NCBI GenBank assembly: GCA_947846985.1
Contig: CANTUZ010000002.1
Coordinates: 15,200,087 to 15,264,086 of the forward strand
From: Fratercula arctica
Taxonomy: Eukaryota > Chordata > Aves > Charadriiformes > Alcidae
Direction: 5' to 3'
DNA: 64,000 nt
A program made the translations under genes and the position numbers. Each line of letters starts with the position of its first letter. Position 1 is the first letter of the stretch. Of the stretch, positions 24,339 to 38,200 are shown in pieces. The notes beneath the pieces were generated by a model, which worked only from the letters and a program-made list of their open reading frames with translations, made no database searches and was not told the origin of the DNA.

Positions 24339-27300
24339 TAAGGAGCTGCACCATCTTTCTCCCAGCAGTAATGGCCGTCACTGCATTTTATGAGGAGATG
24401 TAGCTGTCCACGGACACTGCATGCTCTGGGAATATTTATGAGATCAGCTCTCCCAGGTAATTCTGATCCCAGAACATCTGATTCCTGGATCCCAGCCAAG
24501 CTTAAGGAGCAGAGCGATGAGCTCTGCCAAACCAGGGTGGTTCTGGACCTCAGCTGCCACAGCATGCCAGGCACCACGGAACAGTAAAGCTGCTCATGGA
24601 GCTTAGGTGTCTCCAGGGCTAGGCTGCAGTTAAGGAGCCACTCTTGCAGTCACAGTTCTGGACTGAAATAGCATACTCTTCCAAAATGTCATTTTAGGTA
24701 AAAAAAGGGGGAAGACTTCAGTGATCCATTTCTCTCAGCAATACTGTACACTCTACTAATATATTCCTCAACTGATTAAGAAAATGACTTACTGGTTGTG
24801 TGCACCACAGCCTGATCCCCTGGGTCTTCAGGATGGAAATGCTATATAAATAATATGTGAAATAGTTAATAATGGAATGATTTTCTATATAGAGGTACTC
24901 ACTTCATTTCAGCCATCTTTTAAAATCCAGTATTTTCTTAATTAATCATCTAGGGTCTCTTTCATAGTGGGAAAGTGATTTGGTGACAGTACCAGCTTAA
25001 GCAACAACTTCAACAAGGTCAGACCTGCCACTTAAATAATAAAAATACTCATGAACAAATTTTAAAACAGATGGGACAACTGGCCAGAGAGTGATACTGT
25101 CTCTCTGTTCTGACTACAGATGAAGAAGCACAGACAACTAGCTTAGAGAGAGCAACAGCCATGTGTTTGATATGTCATCTTGTACCAGAAGAAACAGGAC
25201 ACATGCAGGATTTCTTTAAAGTTAATGCACTTCAAAATACAGTGACATTACATTTTTAATTAGCATCTATAAACTTTTTTTGCAGAGTTGAGACTTGTGT
25301 AACAGGCCAGGTCCACAAGATAAGATTCACACTATACTATGAAGGAGAAAAAGAGAAGTTCTCAAAACAGCAGGTCTTTAATCTACCTTACCCTACACTG
25401 TCCATCAGAGAAACACTAGTTCTTATTGCTAAGCAAAAATGTATGTGTCTGTGTAAAAAGAGATACAGAGTTGGATATTCTGTTAATTTAAAAGAAGGTT
25501 AAAGACCTTTAATCCATCTTTACATATTAAGGAGTGTTTATTATTTCAATCATAACGCCCATTCCAGTCATAACATCGTGCCCTTATGGAAGACCACAAT
25601 TAATCTGCTAGCTCCCCAACTAATACTTTAGTGACTTTAGAATTATTTAAGACCCCTTCCAGATCAATAGCCCCCCATTACTGAACCTGTACTTCAGTAG
25701 GAAAAACTGTACTGGGGGCGGGGGGGAAGGTAATTTCTGTTAATCTTGTAATGCTTGTCAGTGATACTGAGCAGCAACTTTCTTGATGCTGTCTGACACC
25801 AGATGAGAAATCACTTTGTAATTAAATGTAAAAGTAGCATATATATGAGGTAAGAGCCAGCTTCTGAGTGTGGAAGTAGTACTATTTTCTCATTTTGCAG
25901 GGTAAGTCTGCCCTGCTTCCTCAAAAGAAGACACAGTAAAGGGAAATGTGACCTTGGAAAGATTTGCTATGTGTGGCATACAAAAACTGTTATTCCCAAG
26001 ACTCCACAGCCCCTAAGTGTTTCAAAAACAGGCACAGAAGAATGAAAAACCAGACAGGTGACAATGATGGTATCAGCAAAGTACCTTATGCCTCACTCAA
26101 GTATTTTATATTCAAGGCACAAGGTACAACTCATATATTTCATTAAATCTACCTAATTTATACCAGAATCCATTGCCTCTTTGTATTTCAAGGGAATAGA
26201 AATACACAAGATATTGTGGACAAAACTGATATTTCTTGTGGGAATAAAATCCAAACAGAAAGAGAGAGAGAGAGAGAGAGACTTAGGCTTAATCTTCCTT
26301 ATTATTTGATAAGAAGCATTTTCTGAGTAAAGGCACAAGCCATTTGTGGTTCTGATCACTCTAGTATGCTGTTCCATACCTAAGAGTAGAAAATGTTTCA
26401 AATATTTAACAAATCAGGGCTAATTATATAGAATAATTGAATCCTTAATATAAAGCCTGAGAGACTTTATTCTTCTAACGTTACTTGCTGCTGATGTGAA
26501 TACCATGAGAAGAGATAAAGCTACAGACCTGTTAATACAAAGAAGACAGTAAAAAATTACTTTCAGTTTTGAGAAAAACACTAGGCTCTGGATATAAGTT
26601 AATTATTAAAGTTCAATTCCTTTTTTTTCCCCCAAAAAAAGTTATTTTAATTACTGCTGTTCTATGCCAAGTGTCTGTTTGACTTAAGAGAAGAAATGAC
26701 TTTGTATTTGAAGCAATGCCTACTAGAAATAAGAGTTACTCAAGGGCAGTGTTTTATTGATAAAGGCTTTTTCTTTATAATCATCATATGTCATAACATT
26801 TCACAGGATTCATGAGGTTCGTGTGTTTTCAAAGGCAGAAACAACTGGAAGTTCTGATCTGGAGCTAACAAAAAACCCCAAAGCACTGCCTAGAGTTGGA
26901 GGAATTTTTGCATTTTAAACCCTGGATATAGTAAAAGACAGGGCTTCATAAAAGCGGGAAAGGTTATTTGTTACCGTAAGAGCTACCATTTTTAAACTGT
27001 TATGACTATTTGCATACATTTACATGCACTGAAAGTACAGCCATTCAGAAAAAACAAGGTTCATTATGAAGACGAACATGCAAAGTATGACTGAGTGACA
27101 ATCCACACAATGGCCGATTTAAACTTTATCGGTCTCCTTCGTTCACCGACCATTTTTCTGACAAGGAGGAACAGCTAAGGATGCCTTACATCTCTTCGGC
27201 CACTTTTATTTTTGATAAACCCTGAGGCTGCCTCTGTTAAGGTGAGAGAACACACTAAGCAGTCTGTTCAGTCTGTCGAAACCTTCTGTATGGACTCTGA

Positions 27301-29874
27301 CTTCTAACAGGCAACCTTAAATGAATCTCTCTCAAGTAGTGGAATAGGTAGGAAAACTGGTTTAGCAAAAAGACATACACAGTTCCCTTAAACAGTTCAA
27401 CTTTAAGGCATGTCTGCATGCATTCCTACCGCCTGTGACAATAGTAACACTTCCTTTCAGCCTAATAGGTCCTGAGCCCCATCCTTTGTCTGCTGATTAA
27501 CTGCTCTATTCATTGACCGGACCACTAATTGCATGCTCCTTATAGTTACCCTACATTACTGTAAGAATTAATGAGACACAATTACAGCTCCCAGAAATCT
27601 CAGGCCTAGCCAACTGCAAAGCACTCCAACTGAATAAGAACTCCCCAAGAATAAAGAGAAAAATTCAGCCCATTGTTCACAGGAAGCAGAATGTTTTTTG
27701 TTAAAAAATTGTATTTATTTGAAGCTGTTTCATAATTAGGCCCTGGAGAAAAAAAAAAGAAAAAAAAAAAAAAAAGGAGAGAATAGAGAAAGAACTTGGG
27801 AACCAGCATTCACTGAGAAATCACAGTGGATGCAAAGAGATGCACAGACAGTTCAGATATGAGGAGAAAAAAACATAAGGGATGGAGTGCATGAAAAATT
27901 AGTGCTACGAATAATACAAATATCTATAACCAATCAGCTGTTTAAGCAGACCATGTGCCACTGTATGGGTATTACCACTAATGCAACCTTATATTTGACT
28001 AACATCTTCAACCTTGAACAATTTAAAATAAGCACATGGCATGCTTCTGCACTCATGTCTCTACTATGAGATGGAGGAAGAGGAATTTAATTTCCCACTC
28101 CCAGAATTTAATATGCATTAGCAGTCAGTGTCATTAGCCATGAAAGTCAAAAGGAAGGACAGAAAATGAGATTTTGGAAAATCAGCCATATTGAAAACTG
28201 CACTCACATTTAATCTGCGTAATCAACAGCCACAGCTATTCAAAGTCTTAGTGACTACAATCGCTACCTATTAGCCTGTAAGTAGTTCAAAAGCTATTAT
28301 TCTCACTTGAACAATTTTCCAGTACACAAGAGACAGCATTAAGTTAATGAAGTTAATATGCAAAGTCAATATTCTTTGTTATGAAGTCATCTTCTTCCAT
28401 TGGTTCATCTTCAACGTATTTTCACCATATAAATTTGATTTAAATTACATATATAGTTTGACAAAGCCACTGGTACTTAAAATAGAGCTTGAAATGCAGC
28501 ACTATACTTTATAGTCCTGGTAACCATTTTCCAGGGTACAATTTATAGCAGCCACTGAGACCCCAAACTAAGAATGTCATAGACTGGCACTGCTACATTC
28601 CAGAATCAACATCTTTGGATGGAGACAACATTTTTTGTACGACTCTACAGGGATTCTCAATAATTGCACCTAACTGCGGTAATAGTTTAAATTCATGGAA
28701 AATGGATGTTCTTCTGATACTATCGCTCACTGATATCACAGCAGAATGCTTTCCTGCATGAAGCAGACAGTTACCACCATGTGGTGCTGAATCCCAAGCA
28801 GGAAACAAGGCACGAATATGGATCAGAGACCTTTGTGTTCAGTGTATAATAAGTCCAATACCCCTGTCATAGAACAGCAATCATTAACTCGGGGATCTTT
28901 TGTTATATGGCCCCTGTGGCTGGACTGGTAACAGCAGGGATTGAATTTGCAATTTCTGTATCTCAAAATATCTCCCTTTTATGATTATGATCGCATCCGA
29001 TGCCTTAGTTATATCTCTACTTACCATCCTCAAGACTAGATTCATCTGTCAGGGAGACTGTAATCCTACAAATTCATGCATTTCCAAAGTAAGTCTCTAG
29101 GACTTGAAGTGAAAACACCGATTTCTGTTAACCTTGGCTGATTAGTCAACCTCAGTGCGGGACCACAGAGCTTACATATGCAGCTTTGGCCCTGGCAGTA
29201 TTATTTGAAATGGGCTTTCCACATCTCTTGAAAAAACCTTTGAGGAAAAAGAAAACCTTTGTCTCAAATAAAACATCACTTAGCTCATTCAAGCTATTCC
29301 TGTTTCAAGCCCAAAAATAGAACAAGTCCAAGTTCCTGCAGAGCGTGATGTGATATTATTTCTGCCAGTGCAAATAATGTATGCTGGTATCTGGTCCAGC
29401 CTTCATTTCTGATGTTATGAAATAACTTGAACAAATACAAAATATACATATGCTTGAGGCTAGCAGTAATTTCTAGTTAGGGTCTCTCTCTGTACAAGAG
29501 AAAAGGGAGTCCTTCCTGCAGACAAATACTGCAAGACCACTCTTGAGGTCATCACTTCCAATGAAGGTATAACATCTAAATGAAAGATAATTAGAGAGGC
29601 ATACAGGACCTGCATCTTAAGAGACAAAGGAAGGTTTCAAGTCATAATCTGAGTTCACTCACACCATTTCTACTCTCCTGTATCACTATCAGTTTCTTTA
29701 GGACTACTCGTGATTTATGGTGCTGCATATAGGATCAGCAAAGGACAATCCTGATCCATCAAGTGCTTCTACATGCTTATTTTTACTGGAAGTGAGTCAC
29801 CCAAGGAAACTTCCACTTCTGTGCCTTCCATCCTTAGTTTGTGTGTGGCACATCACAAGCTTCACTGCTGGGGA
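24339..29874. other. Intergenic, no gene seen
   Basis: No gene was recognised. Contains an (AG)n run at about 26260-26281 and A-rich runs at 27749-27775. All open frames are short and featureless. Confidence 0.5.
26260..26281 (+). repeat. (AG)n microsatellite
   Basis: About ten uninterrupted AG dinucleotides. Confidence 0.9.
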
Positions 29875-30235
29875 TTCCCCTTCCCTTCCCTTCCCTTCCC
29901 TTCCCTTCCCTTCCCTTCCCTTCCCTTCCCTTCCCTTCCCTTCCCTTCCCTTCCCTTCCCTTCCCTTCCCTTCCCTTCCCTTCCCTTCCCTTCCCTTCCC
30001 TTCCCTTCCCTTCCCTCCCCTCCCCTCCCCTCCCCTCCCCTCCCCTCCCCTCCCCTCCCCTCCCCTCCCCTCCCCTCCCCTCCCCTCTCCTCTCCTTTCC
30101 TTTCCTTTCCTTTCCTTTCCTTTCCTTTCCTTTCCTTTCCTTTCCTTTCCTTTCCTTTCCTTTCCTTTCCTTTCCTTTCCTTTCCTTTCCTTTCCTTTCC
30201 TTTCCTTTCCTTTCCTTTCCTTTCCTTCCTTCTTC
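29875..30235 (+). repeat. 361-bp pure pyrimidine tract of three pentamer blocks
   Basis: Not one purine occurs on the + strand over 361 bases. After TTCCCC there are 27 units of TTCCC (29881-30015), 14 of TCCCC (30016-30085), 2 of TCTCC (30086-30095) and 26 of TTTCC (30096-30225), then a short imperfect end. Units within each block are identical. Homopurine-homopyrimidine DNA of this kind can form triplex (H-DNA), and the GGGGA/GGGAA strand can form G-quadruplexes. A 5-bp unit without stop codons leaves all six frames open, which explains several 158-213 codon frames here that are not genes. Confidence 0.97.
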
Positions 30236-32164
30236 ATTGCCATATCTGCATCCAGCCTCCTTTCTCCCTGCAAGTAGTTCAGTTAAACAATGGTTATGCC
30301 TATACTGTCTCCTAAGTGTGGTCGCAAAACTATCTTCAAGACTGGAACCACCAACAGGACAGGTGCTAAACATGAAAATGCATGCATTGCCAGGCATTAT
30401 TCCTGCAACTTGCAGCTGTAAGACAACCCTGCAGACAGAAGATGAACAGGAGACAGAGATCCTATCCTTAGAGTTGCTCTAGAGGTCGTTCTTCAGAGCA
30501 ATGTAAGCATATCATCTCTGCATGCCGTGATAAACTTGCATAGGAGTCCCTACAGGATGAGGCCTACAGTTGATTTGCACTAGAAAGGTTAATATAGAAA
30601 TTATACTAACAAGACTCCTCTTCCCAAGCAACTTATACCTTTCCCTCAAGAGAAGTAAAATGTACAGGTAAAAGAACCTCTTACACAGCTTCTGCAGTAG
30701 GGTTTTTGCTGGCATAGCTATGTCAGCAAAAAATTTATGTCCCTCCCTGACAGGCCTCCTTGATAACACTTTTAAGTGCAAACCAGGTGTTGCTATTTCA
30801 GTTATGACAGAAAAAGAGTTCTACACTAGTCATGAGGTGAATATATAGCCTTTCATGACCTGGAAAAGCCCTTGCTTCCAAAGAGGTCAAATCCCATGAT
30901 CATATTTTCCACCAGCATAATCTCTCACAAGCACTAGTTAATACAGTACTAATATTGTACTGCATTAACACCTATAGAGTAGGTGAAAATATCATATCAG
31001 TCGACAAGCCACTTATATTCTTCCCATTCCCATCTAACAAATGGTTATTTACGCTAAATTAAAGCCACAAAAAATCCAGTTCATGGGAGGCACCAGCAGT
31101 TCTATCTAAAAATGTGCTGTGACTTTTAGATTAGATGAGAAATAATTTTAAATCTAACTAATCTAAAATCATTATCAATCTCTGGACATTTCAGTTGATT
31201 GCATTTGGCATTCAGAAAGATTTAGATGATTCTAAGAAGAGAGTCTATAGATTGAGTTCCCAGATGTGTCTGCTCATGAAACAGGATGACCAAGTACAAG
31301 CAACTTCTATTTTAATCAGCATTGTTAGGTAGGAAGTTAACAATACTGGTTTGAGAGCAGATAGATAGCTTTTAAATGGAATGTTCATCATTAAATACAC
31401 AGACCTAGCATATGCCATTAGGCAACAACCCCACAGCTGAAGAGAAGATTGGAAGAAGCCATGCTGCCGTAGGCAGAGTCGCAGAGTGTCCCTCAAGGCT
31501 CACGAACATTGTACCTGTTCCTAACCCAGTTTACCATATTCTCATCATCTCCAGCTCAGTTGCTCTCTGATCTTATGAGTTTATTTATGGAATATATTTA
31601 GGCCTTGCACTGATGTGGCAATAGATAAAGCCCTTTGAAAGCACCCCTCACTGAGGTGGAGTGCAATAGCCATGGTCCACCTGCGGTGTTCCTCAGTACA
31701 AGCGATGATGCCCTGTGATAAAAGTCAGCATGAATAAAACAAAGTGTTTCTAACTACTTACACATGCAACACTCATGGCCATCGATTAGCCAAGCAGCAT
31801 GAATCTCTGAGATACAAGAAACAGACAATCATATTAATTTCTCTAATTAATTAATTAATGTTCCTTTATTGAATAATACAGAAAGAAAACAAGTTACACA
31901 AACAAAAAGCGTCTGTGATATCTAAGTACTTAGATCACTACTGCAAACTGCATCCTACTCCTAAACCTTTTTTTTTTTTTAGTATTTTATCATTTTTCAT
32001 AATCCACTAAGATTACTCATAACCAGAACTGTGGCAAAATTGGGGTTGTATGAAGACTGTTCACGTACCACTAGCTGAGAAAAATGCTGCTGTTAGTCCA
32101 GAAACCAATTTACTCTCATAAATCAGCTTTATTCTTGCAAAGAACACTGAAGGGAAACAATTAT
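30236..32164. other. Intergenic, no gene seen
   Basis: Unique sequence, including an ATTA run at about 31845-31860 and a T-run at 31969-31980. No gene or repeat recognised. Confidence 0.5.
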
Positions 32165-32167
32165 GGT

Positions 32168-32216
32168 TGTACTCAGTGATCTTAAAGGTCCCTTCCAACC
32201 CAGATGATTCTATGAA
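32168..32216 (+). mobile_element. CR1 LINE 3' terminal fragment
   Basis: TCAGTGATCTTAAAGGTCCC, then TTCCAACCCAGATGATTCTATGA is the last 45-50 bases of an avian CR1. Strong 5' truncation is normal for CR1. Confidence 0.8.
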
Positions 32217-35200
32217 TTTTGCAATGAGGCAACCGCAACACAGAGCACAAGCCTCCTTCCATCCTCACCTTATTCACTGCCCTTCCCACTCTTTCTTCCA
32301 TCTGTTTAGCTGCATCATCCAAAAATCCTATCACCCTGGACATCATCCTTGACAGGGCGATTTCCTCTTTCCTGTACGGCTGGTAGTGTATGTATCCTCA
32401 GCATCGTGTGCTCTTAGGCTTTCTCTGTCGACAAAATCCATAAGCCACATAGATAAGACAATGCTGTCACCCCATTCAGGGGCTGGAAACCACTCCCTGA
32501 GTTCTCCTTCCCCTGGTATAACTTTACTCACCTTTTGAAAAAGGAGTATGGTACAATACCAACTGTGTTGAAAGAATCGGGACCCTCTACCTCCACTCAT
32601 TCACCCTTTCCCTACTCCTCCTAGGCCTAGAAGCTTTCGCTTTTTTCACCATCCTCCCTACAGCAGCTACTGACACTTGTCTAGGTCATCATTTGGGCAG
32701 CAGCAGAAGCCAACATCTATATGTTATTTGCTTTCTTCCAGGCACTTCATCTAGCAGGACACAGGGTTGTTGACAACCATTGTGGAAAACTTGGTTCATG
32801 GTCACATGAAAAAAGATGCACTGTGAGTGAAGTATGATAGATTTTTCAGAGCATTCTTTAACACTAGGGTCCTTGTTTACCTCTGTTATCATTCCTTTCC
32901 ACTTCTGCTACACTTTAAGGAAAATTGTACTGTGGAAGTTGAAAGTCTAGCATGGGAAGAAAGCGTTATGCTTTCAATGGGCACTTTGGTTACAGATAAC
33001 CTGTGTACTGAGTTAGTGGAGAAGTCAGATCATACACAGACAGAGGAAAGATTGATTTATGCCCTAATTTACTACTACTAGTTTCAGAATAGCAACTAGC
33101 AAAGTCATTTCAGTGACAAAAGCATTTGACATAAGGGTTTCCATTATTTAATTACTTGTGGCACATACCCCTAGCCCTACCCTTTTTGCCAGTCAAACAA
33201 AGTAGAATTTGGCTAATATGCAACTTGCATATTTGTCATACATTGGTCAAAAAACATTGAGTGGACAAAACAGTCAAATCCCTGTCAGTTTTGAGCCTTA
33301 ATGTTTCCTTTTATAGCACCTTTACAAGGTAGCTAGCTCTATTAATACCAAAGGTCTTATGTTTCATACATGCCAATGTGAGCGGGAAGCTAGCCCTGGA
33401 AATTAAGTGTGCTAGTGTCTTTATTAGGCACACAAAGTGTAAGAGTGGAAAGAGCTGAAAAGGAACAGACACTCCAAAGAAATACAGGATAAGACTAGGA
33501 GGAAATATATCCCAAAACAGAAGCACAATTAAGCATCCAAATTGCCAATTAACAGTAAATAGTCAATGAGGAACATGTATGGAAGAATGTAGTGATGTGT
33601 GGAGAATTAAGGGGCTATATTGCAAGTAAGCTTTATTCATGGAGAATTCCAAGGTATTTAGGCTCCTAAATCCTACTTAGGAACTTAAACTCTCACTCAG
33701 TTCTACAGGAAATTAGTCACCTCCACATCTCGTAGGATTCAGGCTCAAGGATCGCTACCACGAGGCATCAGTGTACATGCCTCTCCGGGGCCTGTCTCGC
33801 TGTATTAGCCAACTAGAAGAATATTACGAAGAAACTCCTGATGCACCAGTGACTCAGAACAAAACTCTCACTCTACCATAAATACATTTAATGTCCTACA
33901 CATAGGACCATTTAATGAGCATTAGAAGAGCAGCTGTATTGTCAAAATGCAGAGTATGGGAGAAGGGAGGTTACAGGCAATTGCTTATCCTGAACCTACC
34001 TACAGGTTCAGAAATTTCCTCTGTAAAGCTGCCAGCCTTTCTTCACACACAATTACCATGTACCATTTGTATTACTGTAGAACCTACAAGCTCAGGTCCT
34101 GGATCAGTCCTACACAGATGCAAATTAAAAAAGAATATGCCTACACATCTGATCAAAGTTGTGCAACCCAAAATTAGCCATAACACATTTTATTTCAATT
34201 TTATTGGCTTAGAGTAAATCTAATTACTATCTTCCACTGTAAAATTATCATAAAAACTTTCTTCATATTACGGTTGAACAGGCTTAGAAAGGAGAAATAT
34301 GCATTGAACTACAGGGAGGAATACAGTTTTTTACAGTGTTACTTATACTCTAGGTAGGCAGGAGAAACACCTTCTTTGCATGCAATGTTTTTTTTATATA
34401 GATAGCTAGATAAAATATATTCCGTGTAAATGACTTATAAAAACTGAAGAAATGAGAACCACTCCAGTAATTAAATTCTTGGAGAGCTTTCTGTTATAAA
34501 CATGACAATATCTTTGTATATCACTTATAACACATATTCCCCAGCAACAATTTACCCTTCCACTCAGAAACCTTGTGTAAATATACTTCACTGTTACACA
34601 CACAAAACCCAAAATAACTTATGAAAAAGCAACAAAGGAAATTTACATCTTTCAGGCAACCTGATAGTAATATCTTCATAGTGTAAACTATATTTTAATG
34701 CAGATATTCTCACCAATACTTGTGTTTATACTTTTTTTTCTATACACTTGGATTTTACTTCCTTTATGTCACAATCTACCTTGCAAGTTTAAGAAATGGA
34801 TCATTTATTCATAACCTGTACTTTCTTTCAGACCCTCTTAGTTACACAGATGACCAGGAGAAAGAAAAATCACGTGGTCTGTCTGATAACAGTTAGTATC
34901 AAAACAAATCATATACGTTGTATTTCTGTTAGCTGAAGTAATACTAACAAAAAAAAAAAAAAAAAAAAAAACAACAACCCAAAATCAGTGCTTGCTTTAC
35001 TTTACCTGTTTCCAGAATAAACTCTCATAATTAAACTTCCCACTTCTCCAAGTAGCTATGTATTCCTGCACAGCAGGAGCTTTTCTCTACAGACATATTG
35101 ACTTGGACAATAAACAAAGCAGAAATCCCTGACTGGAATTTACAGCTAAATTTAACCATGCATATTGTTAGTCAAATTTGCATATCTGTCTTTCAACATT

Positions 35201-38200
35201 AAGAAAAAATAAAAGTTGAAATTCAATGAATTTGGGCACTGCGCTGCTTTGCAAGAAAAAAAAAAATGAGATTTAAGTTATGATTTCCATACTTATTGAG
35301 GCTGTATGTCAAAGGAAATCTGTGCAAAAGAATCCTGGTGCTGCCTTGATGAGATCTGAAAGATGACAGCATACTAATAGCAAAAGAGCTGCTGCTTAAC
35401 AAAGATGGCTTAAACACTACCTATAAAATCCTGCCGAAGAATTCCAGGAAACATTTTCAGCATCTCTTATCTCTCTGTCCTTCAACCACAAAATACATAG
35501 AAGCAGTCAACATGTTTTGAAGAAATATCACCCACCTTTTCCCCTCGGTGTTGACTTTTCCCATAAAACATTAACAGATCAGTCAGCATCGGCTTCTTAC
35601 AATTAAAGATGGTGGAAACTTTCATTGATGCTTTTCACTGATTTTTTGTCACAACACTGCATCACCACTAACCCTCCAAAGCCATGAGCCAACAGTAGCA
35701 AATATTCACCTTCTCTTTTTAGATTTTTTCTGTCTCTTGTCTCAGCATTCTAGACATCTGAATGTCTTAGGAATTTGATTTAAAGGAATTATGGTTTTTA
35801 ATTCCTTTAAAACTAAGTTACTTCACCTGGCTCTGCCTATCCACAAACATTAGACTTTGGGATGCAGTTGTGCCAGCATAAAATGTTTTAGATCAGCACA
35901 AATAATCCCACACTGAAGAGAGAAAGTCATACTACTTAGAGGTACTTCTCCAGTATAGAAATTGGATGTATTCCAGGGATTATACTGTTGATTGGTTGGG
36001 GTTTTTTCATTATTATTATTATTGCTTTTTTTTTTTAAACTGAAGTAGTCAATTTTTACCAGTAAAGCTCTCATTAAATTATGAAAATGCTCACACTACC
36101 ACAGTGTGTACTTTAGGGCTTTCCATACTGGCACTTGCTCTGGGCAGGATTTCGAGGGCGTTTGAAGCCTATGCTTAGGTCTTTAGACTTTGGCTACTTC
36201 TCAGCTGCAGGATGGAGAAAGAATAAATGGCATTCCAGCAAAAGTGAGGAACCTGGTCATCACTTAAAGACATTACCTACAGTTGACTGTGCAGATAAGA
36301 GGCCCACTCTTTTTCTTAGGTTTCAGATGAAACAAACACAACCATTAACACTGAAACTACAAGATTTCTAACACCCCGGTGAGATGCACAGATCAGCTCA
36401 CACCTCTCAGATCACTTCTGGCATGCCCTGTAGACTTGGGCAGGAGATCTCTGAAACACGCTCGTGAGTTTTTCCTGCAAATGTAACCACAACTTTTTTC
36501 TTTTCTAATAAACAAGTCATCCTGTGAGAAAATTGCACTACAACCACCACCTCTAGCATTCAGGCTGTGGCTGTAAACAGCGTCGTATAGCAACACAAGG
36601 TCTAACTGAGGTTGGTGAGACTCTATAGAATAGAGTACGTCCTTGTGAGATCCAAGCATTGCACTGTTACATCAGATTTTTTGTAGAATGTTGCATGCAG
36701 ATATTGTGCGACAGAGGTAGCTGAGGAAATGGAGGAGTAATTTCATTCTGCAAAAGTGCCGTGAAATCTAGATAAACAATCTCAATGATACAGAGCATTT
36801 ACTTGGAAGTTGCCAATGAGCTATCTGCATTCTGGTCCAATCATAGCAAACCAAAAAACGACAAGAAAATATGACTTCCAGTGAGGTAGCCACAAGATAC
36901 TGAGAGCTCACTGGGAAGTGTTCATGATATCGAAGTCAATGGGAGTCAAAGCCCACAATTCTCCAAATACGAACTGCTGAGTAGGAAACCAAGCCGGGAG
37001 TTAAACATTTTGGAATCAGGCACTGAAATTAATGAGTTAAAGATTAATTCACTCACAGACTGTGTGTACATGGTCACCTCATGGGGCCATCACCAGGAAG
37101 ACAAGAGATCTTCTTAGAAGAACCGGCTCTACCTGAGGCTAATTAACAGATATGCTGACTGTAAATAAAAGCAGGAGGTGGTAAACAGAAAAGAATAGGA
37201 AGTTTGATGGGGCTCCCAGCTGATGCTGTGTGTCAATAAACGTCAGTTGAAATTTAGATGCTGCTTTTGTACTCTCTTAAGGAAATCATTATTATCCCAT
37301 TATTCTGTAACACAGTCTAACCTAATCTCCATGCATCAGACTAGGGAAGACATTTTTTACCAATGCTACATTTGTTAATTACAAAACCAAGAATATTGAA
37401 GTTATTTTGTTTTACATACAGAATGAAGCAGCTTATTTTAAAATGCAAATTATGATATTCAGCTTTACTACCCATAAAACTAACAACTATTTCTTATATC
37501 CCAATTCAAATTAGTGACCCTTGTAAAAATACCATTTGTTTCAAAAACACCGATGAGACAGCACGAACAGCTGTATAAAACAGACAAGAGAGTGACATAC
37601 ACAATGGCAATTAGGCTTTTTAAGCACAGAAACACTTTCTCAATTTACCCTTATCGTGTCCTAAATCTGTAGAAGATAAATCCCTTAACTCTCTGGGTTT
37701 TGGCATGAGAACATTTATATGTTTTTTACCAGAGCATTTTCCGTCACTGACTCTTTAACAAATTTTCTGCCAATAAAGGATTACCTGTAAGAAAAACAGT
37801 TTTTAATAGTACTGAACATTGAAAAGATGATGATGCTCGTTGTCCATTCTCTGCCCCACACCTCCAAAAGTAACTCCCACTGCAAGTTGGATTTTGTTTG
37901 TTATTTCCTAATCCCCTCTCCCATTTAAAGACCCGATTTGCCAAACCTTTTCTCAAGCAAGCAGACACTTTAAAGTAACCAGGATCGCTGACGTGAGGAT
38001 AAACTATTTTGCATGAGAAAGTTTTGCAGGATGTAGTCTTCTCTTTTCCTTGAAGTTTAAGTAGTTCCTACCTACTACTTAAATGAAAGAAATTTAATAG
38101 TCTCAGTCCAATTACTTGTTAACACATGTTTATTTGTCACCCAATTACTTCCCACAATTCTTCCAGTTTCAAAAGAGTGGACAGATTTGGCAACTCCACT

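Noticed and set aside
27507..27520. 14-bp word TATTCATTGACCGG shared with 40973-40986
   Set aside because: A few identical 14-mers are expected by chance in a window this size, and the flanks do not match.
29717..30482. Five long frames (158-213 codons) on both strands
   Set aside because: They are translations of the pentamer tract, whose 5-bp units contain no stop codon in any frame.
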